The translations under genes were made by a program, and so were the position numbers. From Clostridium sp. K13 (lineage in GTDB: Bacteria > Bacillota > Clostridia > Clostridiales > Clostridiaceae), in contig NZ_JAASHM010000002.1 of the NCBI RefSeq assembly GCF_019734195.1, positions 1 through 42,500 of the forward strand: DNA of 42,500 nt, in the 5' to 3' direction. The notes beneath the pieces were generated by a model that saw only the letters and a list, made by a program, of their open reading frames with translations, was not told the DNA's origin and searched no databases. Positions 16,975 through 26,150 of this stretch are shown piece by piece (positions within the stretch are counted from its first letter, which is position 1; each line of letters starts with the position of its first letter).

Positions 16975-17012
16975 GAACTAAGAGTAAAAAATAATATTTT
17001 TACTTTTGGTTC
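16975..17012 (+). other. Intercistronic hairpin between ygeW and the carbamate kinase gene
   Basis: GAACTAAGAGTAAAAA pairs with TTTTTACTTTTGGTTC (16 bp, two G-T pairs) around ATAATA. No clean T run follows, so mRNA processing or partial attenuation is more likely than full termination. Confidence 0.6.
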
Positions 17013-17072
17013 TGGGTTTAATATTTAATTTGAGGTTAATTGATAATATTTGAAAAGGGAAGGGGTATAGGA

Positions 17073-18005
17073 ATGAGAAAGAAAATAGTAATTGCTTTAG
17101 GTGGAAATGCCTTAGGTAATACTTTGGCAGAGCAGATGGTAGCTGTTAAATCAACAGCAAAGGCTATAGTTGATTTAATAGAAGAAGGTAACGATGTTAT
17201 TATATCTCATGGAAATGGACCACAAGTAGGAATGATTAATAGTGCAATGACAGAATTTCATAAAACAAATAAAAAATACTCAATATGTCCTATGTCTGTG
17301 TGTGTAGCAATGAGTCAAGGATATATAGGATATGACTTGCAAAATGCTATAAGAGAAGAATTATTAAATAGAAATATAAATAAAGGTGTATCAACAATAA
17401 TAACTCAAGTTGAGGTTGATCCAAATGATAGTGCATTTGATAATCCTACTAAACCTATAGGTGCTTTCATAACCAAAGAAGAAGCAGATAGCATAATAAA
17501 GGAAGGAAAAAAGGTAATAGAAGATAGTGGCAGAGGATATAGAAGAGTAGTTGCATCACCTAAGCCAATAGGAATAGTTGAAGTTGAAACTATAAAAACT
17601 TTAGTTGAAAGTGGACAGGTAGTTATAGCTTGTGGTGGGGGTGGAATTCCTGTAATCAGTGAGGGTAATCACTTAAGAGGTGTAGGAGCAGTTATTGATA
17701 AAGATTATGCTAGTTGTGTATTAGCTAAAGCTATAGATGCAGATTGCTTTATTATTTTAACCGCAATAGAAAAGGTTGCTATAAATTTTGGAAAAGAAAA
17801 TGAAAAATGGCTTAGTGAAGTTAGTACAGATGAAATGAAAGAATATGTTAAAGAAGGGCATTTTGCACCAGGGTCAATGAAACCTAAAGTAGAAGCTGGA
17901 ATTGATTTTGCAGATTCTAAAGAGGGAAGATATGCATTAATTACATTACTAGAAAAAGCTAAATACGGCATAGCTGGTAAAACAGGAACGAAAATATATA
18001 AATAA
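17073..18005 (+). CDS. arcC: Carbamate kinase
   Basis: This 310-aa amino-acid-kinase-family enzyme makes ATP and carbamate (then NH3 and CO2) from carbamoyl phosphate and ADP. Motifs include IVIALGGNALG at the N terminus, IISHGNGPQVGMI, VVASPKPIGIVE, VVIACGGGGIPV, GAVIDKDYAS and FAPGSMKPKVEAGIDF. The start is ATG 17073 behind AGGGG; an upstream in-frame TTG (17040) has no ribosome site. Its place after ygeW marks the energy-conserving step of the pathway. YgeW to ArcC is the same pairing found in the E. coli yge/yqe region. Confidence 0.95.
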   Translation: MRKKIVIALGGNALGNTLAEQMVAVKSTAKAIVDLIEEGNDVIISHGNGPQVGMINSAMTEFHKTNKKYSICPMSVCVAMSQGYIGYDLQNAIREELLNRNINKGVSTIITQVEVDPNDSAFDNPTKPIGAFITKEEADSIIKEGKKVIEDSGRGYRRVVASPKPIGIVEVETIKTLVESGQVVIACGGGGIPVISEGNHLRGVGAVIDKDYASCVLAKAIDADCFIILTAIEKVAINFGKENEKWLSEVSTDEMKEYVKEGHFAPGSMKPKVEAGIDFADSKEGRYALITLLEKAKYGIAGKTGTKIYK

Positions 18006-18060
18006 GCTGTATTACAAAAGAGACCTTATGTAAACGTATTAAAAGAGTGGTGGAGGATTT

Positions 18061-19407
18061 ATGGAAGAAAATAAAAAGTCACAACTTTTCAAATTTTATG
18101 GAAAGCTTAGTTTAAAGGAACTTGTACCATTAGGATTACAGCATGTTGTAGCTATGATTGTAGGATGTGTAACACCAGCCATAATTGTTGCATCAGCAGC
18201 AGGTTTAGATGCGACAGATAAAATTTTATTAGTACAATCATCACTTGTTTTTTCAGGAATTGCAACTTTGATTCAAATATTTGCAATAGGAAGGAAGATA
18301 GGATCAAAATTACCAATAATAATGGGGGTTAGTTTTGCTTATGTTCCAACTTTAACGGCTATAGCTGGTGAATTTAATATGGCCACAATATTTGGGGCAC
18401 AAATTTGTGGTGGAGTAGTTGCTATAATTTTTGGGATGTTTTCTAAAAAACTAACTAAATTTTTTCCATCAATAGTAACAGGAACAGTAATTTTTGCTAT
18501 TGGACTTTCATTATATTCAACTGCGGTTAAATATATTGCAGGAGGAGTTGGGAATGAAGGCTTTGGATCACCTTTAAATTGGCTTGTTGCAGTGATTACG
18601 TTATCAGTTGTAATTTTCTTAAATTTTTATACTAAGGGAACTTTAAAGTTAGCATCTATATTATGTGGAATAATAGTAGGGTATATTATTTCATTATTAT
18701 TAGGTATGGTTTCTTTTGTAGAAGTAGGAGAGGCTAGTTGGTTTCAAATGCCTAAATTTATGCATTTTGGATTAAGCTTTAATGCTACGGCTATAATATC
18801 TATGGTTGTAATGCATATAGTAAATTCAGTACAAGCTATTGGAGATCTATCTGCGACTACAAATGGAGCTATGAATAGAGAAGCAACAGATGAAGAGATA
18901 TCAGGTGGAATAGTTGGGAATGGTATATCAAGTATATTAGGTTCATTATTTGGTTGTATGCCAACTGCTACTTTTAGTCAAAATGTTGGAATAGTAACTA
19001 TGAATAAAGTTATAAATAGAGGAATCTTTATATTTGCATCAATAGTAATAATATTGTCTGGTTTAATACCTAAGTTTTCTTCTATATTAATAAGCATACC
19101 TCAATGTGTCTTAGGAGGAGCTACTATTACTGTTTTTGCAACAATTACAATGACTGGAATAAAAATGATTTCAGCTAGTAAGTTAACCACTAGAAATACA
19201 ACTATAGTTGGACTTGCTATAGCTTTAGGAACTGGAATCGTACAAGTTGAATGTTCTTTAGGGTTATTTCCAGCTTGGGTAATTTCTATATTTGGAAAAT
19301 CATCAATAGTTGTAACAACATTAGTTGCAATAATATTAAATTTAATTTTACCAAAAGAAAAAGAGCAAGAGGTTAAAGTAGAAGAAAAAATAAAGAATGT
19401 ATTGTAG
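18061..19407 (+). CDS. NCS2 family purine (xanthine/urate) permease
   Basis: This 448-aa nucleobase:cation symporter-2 protein has about 14 membrane segments. Family markers are LGLQHVVAMIVGCVTPAI near the N terminus, the substrate-site helix around QAIGDLSATTNG, and GCMPTATFSQNVGIVTMNKV, equivalent to the QNxG motif of UraA/XanQ/UacT. The C-terminal tail is short and charged. The QNVG form and location in a purine-breakdown cluster favour xanthine or urate over uracil, but residues cannot settle this by eye. The start is supported by GGAGG. Confidence 0.9.
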   Translation: MEENKKSQLFKFYGKLSLKELVPLGLQHVVAMIVGCVTPAIIVASAAGLDATDKILLVQSSLVFSGIATLIQIFAIGRKIGSKLPIIMGVSFAYVPTLTAIAGEFNMATIFGAQICGGVVAIIFGMFSKKLTKFFPSIVTGTVIFAIGLSLYSTAVKYIAGGVGNEGFGSPLNWLVAVITLSVVIFLNFYTKGTLKLASILCGIIVGYIISLLLGMVSFVEVGEASWFQMPKFMHFGLSFNATAIISMVVMHIVNSVQAIGDLSATTNGAMNREATDEEISGGIVGNGISSILGSLFGCMPTATFSQNVGIVTMNKVINRGIFIFASIVIILSGLIPKFSSILISIPQCVLGGATITVFATITMTGIKMISASKLTTRNTTIVGLAIALGTGIVQVECSLGLFPAWVISIFGKSSIVVTTLVAIILNLILPKEKEQEVKVEEKIKNVL

Positions 19408-19443
19408 TTATAAATAAAGTTTAAAAAGGAGAGAGAAATAGTT

Positions 19444-20649
19444 ATGAAAGAAAGAATAGAATGGAAAGAAAATACTTTGCCAAAGGTAAAGAGTGAAAAT
19501 AGATTAGATTTTTTAAGTAAAGAGGAAATTGAGAAAACAAAACAATTTCATAGTAGCTTCCCACAATATAAAGAGACACCATTAGTTAACTTAGATAATT
19601 TAAGTAAAAAAATAGGGGTTGGAGGAATATATATCAAGGATGAATCCTATAGATTTGGATTAAATGCATTTAAAGTATTAGGTGGTTCTTTTGCAATGGC
19701 GAAATATTTAGCTCAAAAATTAGGGAAGGATATTTCAGAACTACCATATGAAAGGTTAATATCTGATGAAGTAAGGGATGAACTTGGAGATATAACATTT
19801 GTAACTGCTACAGATGGAAATCATGGAAGAGGAGTAGCGTGGACTGCTAATAAATTAAAACAAAAATCAGTAGTATATATGCCTAAGGGTTCTTCTCAAA
19901 TAAGATTAGAAAATATAAGAAAAGAAGGTGCAGATGCATCAATAACTGATATGAATTATGATGAGGCTGTTAGATTAGCAGCTAAATATGCAAGTGAGCA
20001 TAATGGAGTAGTTATCCAAGATACAGCATGGGAAGGATATGAAGATATTCCAGCTTGGATAATGCAAGGTTATGGAACTATGGGATTAGAAGCTCTAAAT
20101 CAGCTTAAGGATTTTGGAGTTGAAAGACCTACACATATATTTATACAAGCAGGAGTTGGATCTTTAGCTGGTGCAATTCAAGGATTTTTTGCATCTGTCT
20201 ATAAGGAAAATTGTCCTATAACTACTATTGTAGAGGCTAGTGAAGCAGCTTGTATTTATAAATCAGCTGTTGCTAATGATGGAAATTTAAGAATAGTAGA
20301 TGGTGATATGCCTACAATTATGGCTGGATTAGCTTGTGGTGAAGCTAATATTATTGGATGGGATGTTCTTAAAAATTGTTCAAGTATGTTTGTTTCAGCA
20401 CCAGATTATATTTCTGCTAATGGTATGAGGATTCTTGGAAATCCAATTAATGAAGATAAAAAGGTAGTTTCTGGTGAGTCAGGAGCAGTAACATTAGGAT
20501 TACTATATGAAATAATGACTAATAATGAATATTTAGAGTTAAAAGAAAAGTTAGGATTAGATGAAAATTCAAAGATTCTTTTATTTAGTACAGAAGGGGA
20601 TACTGATCCTGATAAATATAGAGAAATTGTTTGGAAAGGTGAATATTAA
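19444..20649 (+). CDS. dpaL: Diaminopropionate ammonia-lyase (YgeX)
   Basis: This 401-aa fold-type II PLP enzyme splits 2,3-diaminopropionate to pyruvate and two ammonia. The PLP lysine is K77 in YRFGLNAFKVLGG, matching E. coli DpaL in position. Other motifs are TATDGNHGRGVAWTA (phosphate/Asn-Gly-His loop), VIQDTAWEGYEDIP and IQAGVGSLAGAIQGF, the glycine-rich phosphate loop. Length equals the family norm. It delivers pyruvate at the end of the pathway started by the permease and dehydrogenases. A GGAGAGAG site precedes the ATG by about 9 bases. Confidence 0.95.
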   Translation: MKERIEWKENTLPKVKSENRLDFLSKEEIEKTKQFHSSFPQYKETPLVNLDNLSKKIGVGGIYIKDESYRFGLNAFKVLGGSFAMAKYLAQKLGKDISELPYERLISDEVRDELGDITFVTATDGNHGRGVAWTANKLKQKSVVYMPKGSSQIRLENIRKEGADASITDMNYDEAVRLAAKYASEHNGVVIQDTAWEGYEDIPAWIMQGYGTMGLEALNQLKDFGVERPTHIFIQAGVGSLAGAIQGFFASVYKENCPITTIVEASEAACIYKSAVANDGNLRIVDGDMPTIMAGLACGEANIIGWDVLKNCSSMFVSAPDYISANGMRILGNPINEDKKVVSGESGAVTLGLLYEIMTNNEYLELKEKLGLDENSKILLFSTEGDTDPDKYREIVWKGEY

Positions 20650-20756
20650 AAAAATTATAAAAGTAGCACCTAGTTGTTTAAAATTTAATTTTTTTAACGT
20701 AATTACTACATTATGATTAATTGTAAAGGTAAAAATATTAAAAAGTAGGTGGAAGA

Positions 20757-22091
20757 ATGATTTTAATTGGTAATGGAAGAGTAATTACTAACGATAGTAA
20801 TAATAGATTTATAGATAATGGTTGTATAGCTATAGAGGGAAATATAATTAAAGATATTGGTGAAACATCTTTAATTAAGTTAAAGTATGAAGATAAATAT
20901 GATGAGTTTATAGAGGCTAAGGGAAAGCTTATAATGCCAGGACTGATAAATACTCATCATCATATATATAGTGCTTTTGCTAGGGGATTAAATTTAAAAA
21001 ATCCTCCAGCAGAAACATTTACTGATATTTTAAAAAATGTTTGGTGGAGAATTGATAAAAAACTCTCCTTAGAAGATATAAGGTATAGTGCTTATACAAC
21101 TTTAATTGAATGTATAAAAAGTGGTGTAACTACTGTCTTTGATCATCATGCAAGTCCTATGGCTGTAGAGGGAAGTTTATTTGCTATATCTAATGTAGCA
21201 GATGAATTAGGAATAAGGGGATGTTATTGCTATGAAGTTTCTGATAGAGATGGACAAAGAATACTTAAACAAGGAATTAATGAAAATATAGATTTTATAA
21301 AATATGCAAATACAAAAGAGGATGATATGACTAAGGGTATGTTTGGAATGCATGCATCATTTACATTAAGTCATGAAAGTTTAGAAAAGTGTAAAGAAGC
21401 TATGAATGGAATAGATTCTGGATATCATATTCATGTGTCAGAAGGTATTGAGGATTTAAAGAATAGTTTAATGTATAGTGGCAAAAGAACAGTTGAAAGA
21501 TTAATGGATTATGGAATATTAGGTGATAAGACTATTGCAGGGCATTGTATTCATGTTAATGAAGAGGAAATTGATATATTAAAAGCAACTAATACAAATG
21601 TTGTAAATAATCCAGAGTCTAATATGGCAAATGCTGTTGGAGTAGCTCCTGTTATTAAAATGATGGATAAGGGAATTAGAGTTGGCATTGGAACAGATGG
21701 ATATACAAGTGATATGTTTGAATCAATGAAGGTTGAAAATATTATTCATAAACATAACTTATGTAATTCTAATGTTGGTTTTATGGAAACATCTAAAATG
21801 ATATTTAATAACAATAAGGAAATTGCATCTAAATACTATAAAAATCCATTAGGTGTGTTAGAAGAAGGCGCTTATGCAGATATTATAGTTGTAGATTATA
21901 ATCCTATAACTCCTATAGATAAGGAGAATTACTTTGGGCACATTTTATTTGGTGTTTGTGGTAGAAGTGTTGATACAGCTATTATTAATGGAAAAGTTGT
22001 AATGAAAGATAGGGTAATAGTTAACATTGATGAAGAGCTTATTTATAAAAAATCACGACAAGTAGCTGAAAGGTTATGGAAAAGGCTTTAA
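20757..22091 (+). CDS. ssnA: SsnA family aminohydrolase
   Basis: This 444-aa amidohydrolase-superfamily protein (guanine deaminase/TrzA branch) is of the SsnA type. Metal residues lie in NTHHHIYSAFARGL (HxH), FGMHASFTLS, GYHIHVSEG and the final GIGTDGYTSDM (Asp). The composite small beta domain is formed by the N terminus (ILIGNGRVIT) and C terminus (VINGKVVMKDRV). It probably deaminates or opens a purine-derived ring; the exact substrate is unproven. A 107-base gap from dpaL holds no clear promoter or terminator. AGGTGG precedes the ATG. Confidence 0.92.
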   Translation: MILIGNGRVITNDSNNRFIDNGCIAIEGNIIKDIGETSLIKLKYEDKYDEFIEAKGKLIMPGLINTHHHIYSAFARGLNLKNPPAETFTDILKNVWWRIDKKLSLEDIRYSAYTTLIECIKSGVTTVFDHHASPMAVEGSLFAISNVADELGIRGCYCYEVSDRDGQRILKQGINENIDFIKYANTKEDDMTKGMFGMHASFTLSHESLEKCKEAMNGIDSGYHIHVSEGIEDLKNSLMYSGKRTVERLMDYGILGDKTIAGHCIHVNEEEIDILKATNTNVVNNPESNMANAVGVAPVIKMMDKGIRVGIGTDGYTSDMFESMKVENIIHKHNLCNSNVGFMETSKMIFNNNKEIASKYYKNPLGVLEEGAYADIIVVDYNPITPIDKENYFGHILFGVCGRSVDTAIINGKVVMKDRVIVNIDEELIYKKSRQVAERLWKRL

Positions 22092-22140
22092 GAATTTTTA
22101 AGTTAATTATTTTTTAGATAAAAGAGAGGGGAGTATGATT

Positions 22141-23229
22141 ATGGCAAATTTAAGTATTGATATATTAGGAATGAAATTTAATAATCCTATTTTTACAGCA
22201 GCTGGACCTGGTGCGAAAGATGGAGAGCTTTGTGTGAAAGCAGTTAATGGGGGAGCAGGAGGTATAGTAACTAAAACTATTTCAGAAAAGCCAGCAGATG
22301 TACCAAGACCTTGTATGGCAAAAACTAATTCAGGATTTTTAAATACAGAGTTATGGTCAGAGCTACCAAAGGAACAATGGGTAGCAAAAGAATATAAAAG
22401 AGCTAAGGAAGCTGGAGTTCCTATGATAGTAAGCATGGGATATACAGCAGAACAAATTTCAAAGGTTGCTCCTTTAGTTAAGCCTTATGCAGATGCAGTA
22501 GAGCTTTCTACACATTATGTTGGAACAGATATTGAACCAATAGTTAACGCAATGAAAGCAGCAAAGGCAGTATTAGATTGTCCTGTTTTTATGAAAATGA
22601 GCCCACATACAGATATTCAAAATATAGCTAAGGCATTAGAGACAGCTGGAGCAGATGGATTAGTTATGATTAATTCTTTTGGACCTTGTATGGGAATTGA
22701 TATTGAAACTGGATATCCAATTATGGGAAGTGAAAAAGGTTATGGATGGCTTTCAGGATCAGCAATTAGACCATTAGCTATAAGAAATATTTATGATGCT
22801 TCTAAAGTAGTTAAAATTCCTATTATAGGTGTTGGAGGAGTAAGCTCAGGAAGAGATGCGGCTGAAATGTTAATGGCTGGTGCTAGTGCCGTTCAAGTAT
22901 GTACTGAAGCTATTTTACGAGGACCAACAGTATATGGAAAAATATCTAAAGAATTAAATGAATTTTTAGATAGTCATGGATATAAAGATGTTAATGAAAT
23001 AATTGGCCTTTCACATAAAAAGGCAGAAGAAAGAAACTTTAGAACAAATGCTATTCCACCAAAGGTATACTTAGATAAATGTATTAAATGTGGACAATGT
23101 AAAGTAAGTTGTGTATATGAAGCAATTGAAATAACAGACAAACTACACATAGATGAATCAAAATGCTTTGGATGTGGACTTTGTGTAACAAAATGTCCAA
23201 AACACGCACTAACAATACAATATAAGTAA
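22141..23229 (+). CDS. PreA/dihydroorotate dehydrogenase-like FMN protein with two 4Fe-4S clusters
   Basis: This 362-aa protein has a TIM-barrel FMN domain (about 1-290) of the DHODH/dihydropyrimidine dehydrogenase class (MKFNNPIFTAAGPGAKDGE, GLVMINSF, IPIIGVGGVSSGRDAAEMLMAGA). A C-terminal 2[4Fe-4S] ferredoxin domain follows (CIKCGQCKVSC and CFGCGLCVTKC). E. coli PreA is alike but works with PreT; no preT is seen here. It likely reduces a purine- or pyrimidine-type ring using ferredoxin-level electrons. ATG 22141 is chosen because GAGAGGGGAG lies 7 bases before it; ATG 22135 would be too close. The repeat element after its stop separates it from the Mo enzyme. Confidence 0.87.
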   Translation: MANLSIDILGMKFNNPIFTAAGPGAKDGELCVKAVNGGAGGIVTKTISEKPADVPRPCMAKTNSGFLNTELWSELPKEQWVAKEYKRAKEAGVPMIVSMGYTAEQISKVAPLVKPYADAVELSTHYVGTDIEPIVNAMKAAKAVLDCPVFMKMSPHTDIQNIAKALETAGADGLVMINSFGPCMGIDIETGYPIMGSEKGYGWLSGSAIRPLAIRNIYDASKVVKIPIIGVGGVSSGRDAAEMLMAGASAVQVCTEAILRGPTVYGKISKELNEFLDSHGYKDVNEIIGLSHKKAEERNFRTNAIPPKVYLDKCIKCGQCKVSCVYEAIEITDKLHIDESKCFGCGLCVTKCPKHALTIQYK

Positions 23230-23240
23230 ATTGGGAACCA

Positions 23241-23395
23241 ATTTATTAAGTGAAGAGTGAAGAAGTAAGAGTGAAAAGTTAAGGGAATAATTCAGCTAAG
23301 CTGAATTAAAAAATATGTATTTTAAGAAACTGCCATAGCAGTTTCAACATTCACTTTTCACTTTTAACTATTCACTCTTACCTTGAATAAAATTG
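23241..23395. repeat. MITE-like multi-hairpin repeat, copy 1
   Basis: This copy lies between the PreA-like and XdhD-like genes and matches the copy at 38316-38493 over its whole core. It has an inverted terminal stretch (TAAGAGTGAAAAGTTAAGG on the left, its near-complement on the right), a central palindrome AATTCAGCTAAGCTGAATT, and a second stem GAAACTGC/GCAGTTTC around CATA. It has no coding capacity. Copies differ by point changes and a ~10-base indel near the right end. It may act as an mRNA hairpin inside the operon. Confidence 0.82.
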
Positions 23396-23424
23396 TACAT
23401 ATTAATGTTGGGAGGAGTGGGTAT

Positions 23425-25983
23425 ATGGTTAATTTTTTGCTTAATGGAAAAGTATGTGGTATAGAAAAAAATGAATCTTTAATAAGATTTTTAAGGGATA
23501 AAGAAGAGTTAATATCAGTAAAAAATGGGTGTGGGGAAGGAGCTTGTGGAGCTTGTATGGTCTTAGTTGATGGAAAAGCAACTAGGGCGTGTATATTAAA
23601 AGGAGATAAAGTTAAAGACAAAGCTGTTATTACTGTTGAAGGATTAGATGAGAATTATAAAAGGGCATTTGCTTACTCTTTTACAAAGGTTGGTGCTGTT
23701 CAATGTGGTTTTTGCATACCTGGAATGGTTATAAGTGCTACAGGGTTATTTAATAAGACATTAACACCAACATTGGATGAGGTAAAGACGGCTCTTAAGG
23801 GAAATATATGTAGGTGTACAGGATATAAGAAAATTGAAGAGGCTATATTACTAGCGGCTGAAATTATAAGAGAGAATAAGGAAGTTCCATTAGTAAAATG
23901 TAAAGGATTGGTTGGAGATTCTTTAGGAAGAGTTGATGCAGAGGATAAGATATTAGCATTAGATGGATATTGTGATGATTTGAAAATCGAAGGAATGTTG
24001 TATGGTGTAGCGCTTAGAGCTGAATTTCCTAGAATGTTAGTAAAGAATATTGATTATAATGAGGCCTTAAAATTAAAAGGAGTAGTTAAAGTTATTACAG
24101 CTAATGATATACCTGGAAATAGATTTTGTGGACATTTGAAAAAGGACTGGCCAGCTTTAATTGCAATAGGAGAGGAAACTAGATATGTAGGTGATGCTAT
24201 TGCTTTAGTTGCGGCAGAAAGTGAAGAGATAGCAAGAAGGGCTATAGATTTAATTAAAGTAGAGTATGATAAGTTAATACCTATGACTTCTCCAGAAGAT
24301 TCACTTAAAGTAGGTGCACCAGAACTTCATAAGGGTGGCAATATACTAGCAAGAGAAGTTCTAAAAAGAGGCAATGTTGATGAAGTTATTAAAAATTCTA
24401 AGTATGTTGTAACTAATACTTATTCTGTTCCATTTACTGAGCATGCTTTTTTAGAACCTGAAAGCGCATTAGCAGTTCCGACAGATGAAGAGCTAGTAGT
24501 TTATACTGGAACTCAATCAGTTTATGATGATTTACATGAAATTACATCATTACTAGGTGTAGAAGAAAATAAAGTAAGAATAATATCTAAGTATGTTGGC
24601 GGAGGCTTCGGTGGCAAAGAAGATATGAGCTGTCAGCATCATACAGCATTACTTGCATTTTTAACTGGAAAGCCTATAAAGATGGCATTGAAAAGATCGG
24701 AGAGTATAAAAGTTCATCCAAAGAGACATGCAATGAAGATGGAATTTACAACTGCTTGTGATGAAAAAGGAAAATTAACAGCAATGAAAGCTAAGATTAT
24801 TGCTGATACAGGAGCTTACGCATCTTTAGGAGGACCAGTATTACAAAGAGCATGTACTCATGCAGCAGGTCCTTATAATTATCAAAATTCTGAAGTTGAA
24901 GGTATAGCAGTTTATACAAATAATCCACCAGCAGGAGCCTTTAGAGGATTTGGAGTAACTCAATCAGCATTTGCAAATGAGGCTAATATAAATCAGTTAG
25001 CTGAACTTGTAGGTATATCACCTTGGGAGATACGATGGAGAAATGCAATTGAACCAGGTCAAGAATTACCAAATGGACAAATTGCAGATGCAGGAACAGC
25101 ATTAAAAGATACTTTATTAGCTGTTAAAGAAGAATATGAAAAAAATGAATTTGTAGGAATAGCATGTGCATTTAAAAATGCAGGTATAGGAGTTGGCCTT
25201 CCCGATATAGGAAGAACTATATTGGAGGTTAAAGATGAAAATGTTATTATAAGAACCTCAGCAGCTTGCATGGGACAAGGTATAGGAACTACTATGACAC
25301 AAATAGTATGTGAAACTTTAGATTTAGACGCAAGTGTTGTGAAATGGATAAAGCCAGACACTAAGTTAACTCCAAATGCAGGAACATCAACTGCATCAAG
25401 ACAGACATTATTTACAGGAGAAGCTACAAGAGTTGCAGCTTTAAAATTAAAAGAAGCACTTAAAACAAAAACATTATCTGAGCTTAATGGGCAAGAGTTT
25501 TATGGTGAGTTTTATGGAAAAACTGATAAAATGGGAAGTGATAAGAAGAATCCAGTAAGTCATGTAGCTTATGGATTTGCCACTCAAGTTGTGGTTTTGA
25601 ATAAGGATGGAAAGGTTGAAAAAGTTATTGCAGCTCATGATGTTGGAAGAGCAATAAATCCTTTAAATGTTGAAGGGCAAATTGAAGGTGGAGTAGTTAT
25701 GGGACTAGGATATGCATTAACGGAAGATTATCCATTAAAAGATTCGATTCCAACTGTTAAATTTGGAACTTTAGGACTTTTTAGAACAACTATGGTTCCA
25801 GAAATAGAAAGTATTATAGTTGAAAAAAATAATTCAGAATTAGCATATGGTGCTAAGGGGGTTGGTGAAATAACTTGTATACCAACAGCACCAGCAGTAC
25901 AAGGGGCATATTATAAGTATGATGGTATTTTTAGAACTAAGTTACCTTTAGAAAATACTTATTATAAAAGAAAGAAAGTATAA
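23425..25983 (+). CDS. xdhD: XdhD-like molybdenum hydroxylase (2Fe-2S plus Mo-binding domains fused)
   Basis: This 852-aa protein of the xanthine dehydrogenase/aldehyde oxidase family has two [2Fe-2S] clusters at the N terminus: C36, C41, C44, C56 (plant type), then C94, C97, C129, C131 in the helical CxxC...CRC form. The Mo-pterin domains follow from about residue 180, with VGGGFGGKED, AFRGFGVTQS and GAKGVGEIT, whose Glu is the expected catalytic base. There is no FAD domain in this gene or next to it. It should hydroxylate xanthine-type purines. The start is ATG 23425 behind GGGAGGAG; the longer frame begins at a TTG inside the repeat. E. coli XdhD is longer (956 aa). Confidence 0.9.
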   Translation: MVNFLLNGKVCGIEKNESLIRFLRDKEELISVKNGCGEGACGACMVLVDGKATRACILKGDKVKDKAVITVEGLDENYKRAFAYSFTKVGAVQCGFCIPGMVISATGLFNKTLTPTLDEVKTALKGNICRCTGYKKIEEAILLAAEIIRENKEVPLVKCKGLVGDSLGRVDAEDKILALDGYCDDLKIEGMLYGVALRAEFPRMLVKNIDYNEALKLKGVVKVITANDIPGNRFCGHLKKDWPALIAIGEETRYVGDAIALVAAESEEIARRAIDLIKVEYDKLIPMTSPEDSLKVGAPELHKGGNILAREVLKRGNVDEVIKNSKYVVTNTYSVPFTEHAFLEPESALAVPTDEELVVYTGTQSVYDDLHEITSLLGVEENKVRIISKYVGGGFGGKEDMSCQHHTALLAFLTGKPIKMALKRSESIKVHPKRHAMKMEFTTACDEKGKLTAMKAKIIADTGAYASLGGPVLQRACTHAAGPYNYQNSEVEGIAVYTNNPPAGAFRGFGVTQSAFANEANINQLAELVGISPWEIRWRNAIEPGQELPNGQIADAGTALKDTLLAVKEEYEKNEFVGIACAFKNAGIGVGLPDIGRTILEVKDENVIIRTSAACMGQGIGTTMTQIVCETLDLDASVVKWIKPDTKLTPNAGTSTASRQTLFTGEATRVAALKLKEALKTKTLSELNGQEFYGEFYGKTDKMGSDKKNPVSHVAYGFATQVVVLNKDGKVEKVIAAHDVGRAINPLNVEGQIEGGVVMGLGYALTEDYPLKDSIPTVKFGTLGLFRTTMVPEIESIIVEKNNSELAYGAKGVGEITCIPTAPAVQGAYYKYDGIFRTKLPLENTYYKRKKV

Positions 25984-25991
25984 ATTAATTT

Positions 25992-26030
25992 TTAACCTTC
26001 AGTTTGAGAGAAATCTCTACTGAAGGTTAA
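25992..26030. terminator. Stem loop ending the purine cluster
   Basis: TTAACCTTCAGT and ACTGAAGGTTAA form a perfect 12-bp stem with an inner GAGA/TCTC pair. The following sequence is only moderately T-rich. Confidence 0.7.
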
Positions 26031-26150
26031 AATCATTTATCTTAAAATCTTATAATAAATAGTTATTGAATTAAAAATATATAGAATTAACATAAGAATA
26101 TAGATTAGGTACATATATATAAGAGTAATATAAATTTTTTGGAGTGATTG

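Noticed and set aside
23383..23424. TTG start for the XdhD-like gene inside the repeat
   Set aside because: There is no ribosome site, it would place repeat sequence in the protein, and ATG 23425 has GGGAGGAG at the right distance and gives a standard ferredoxin-domain start.
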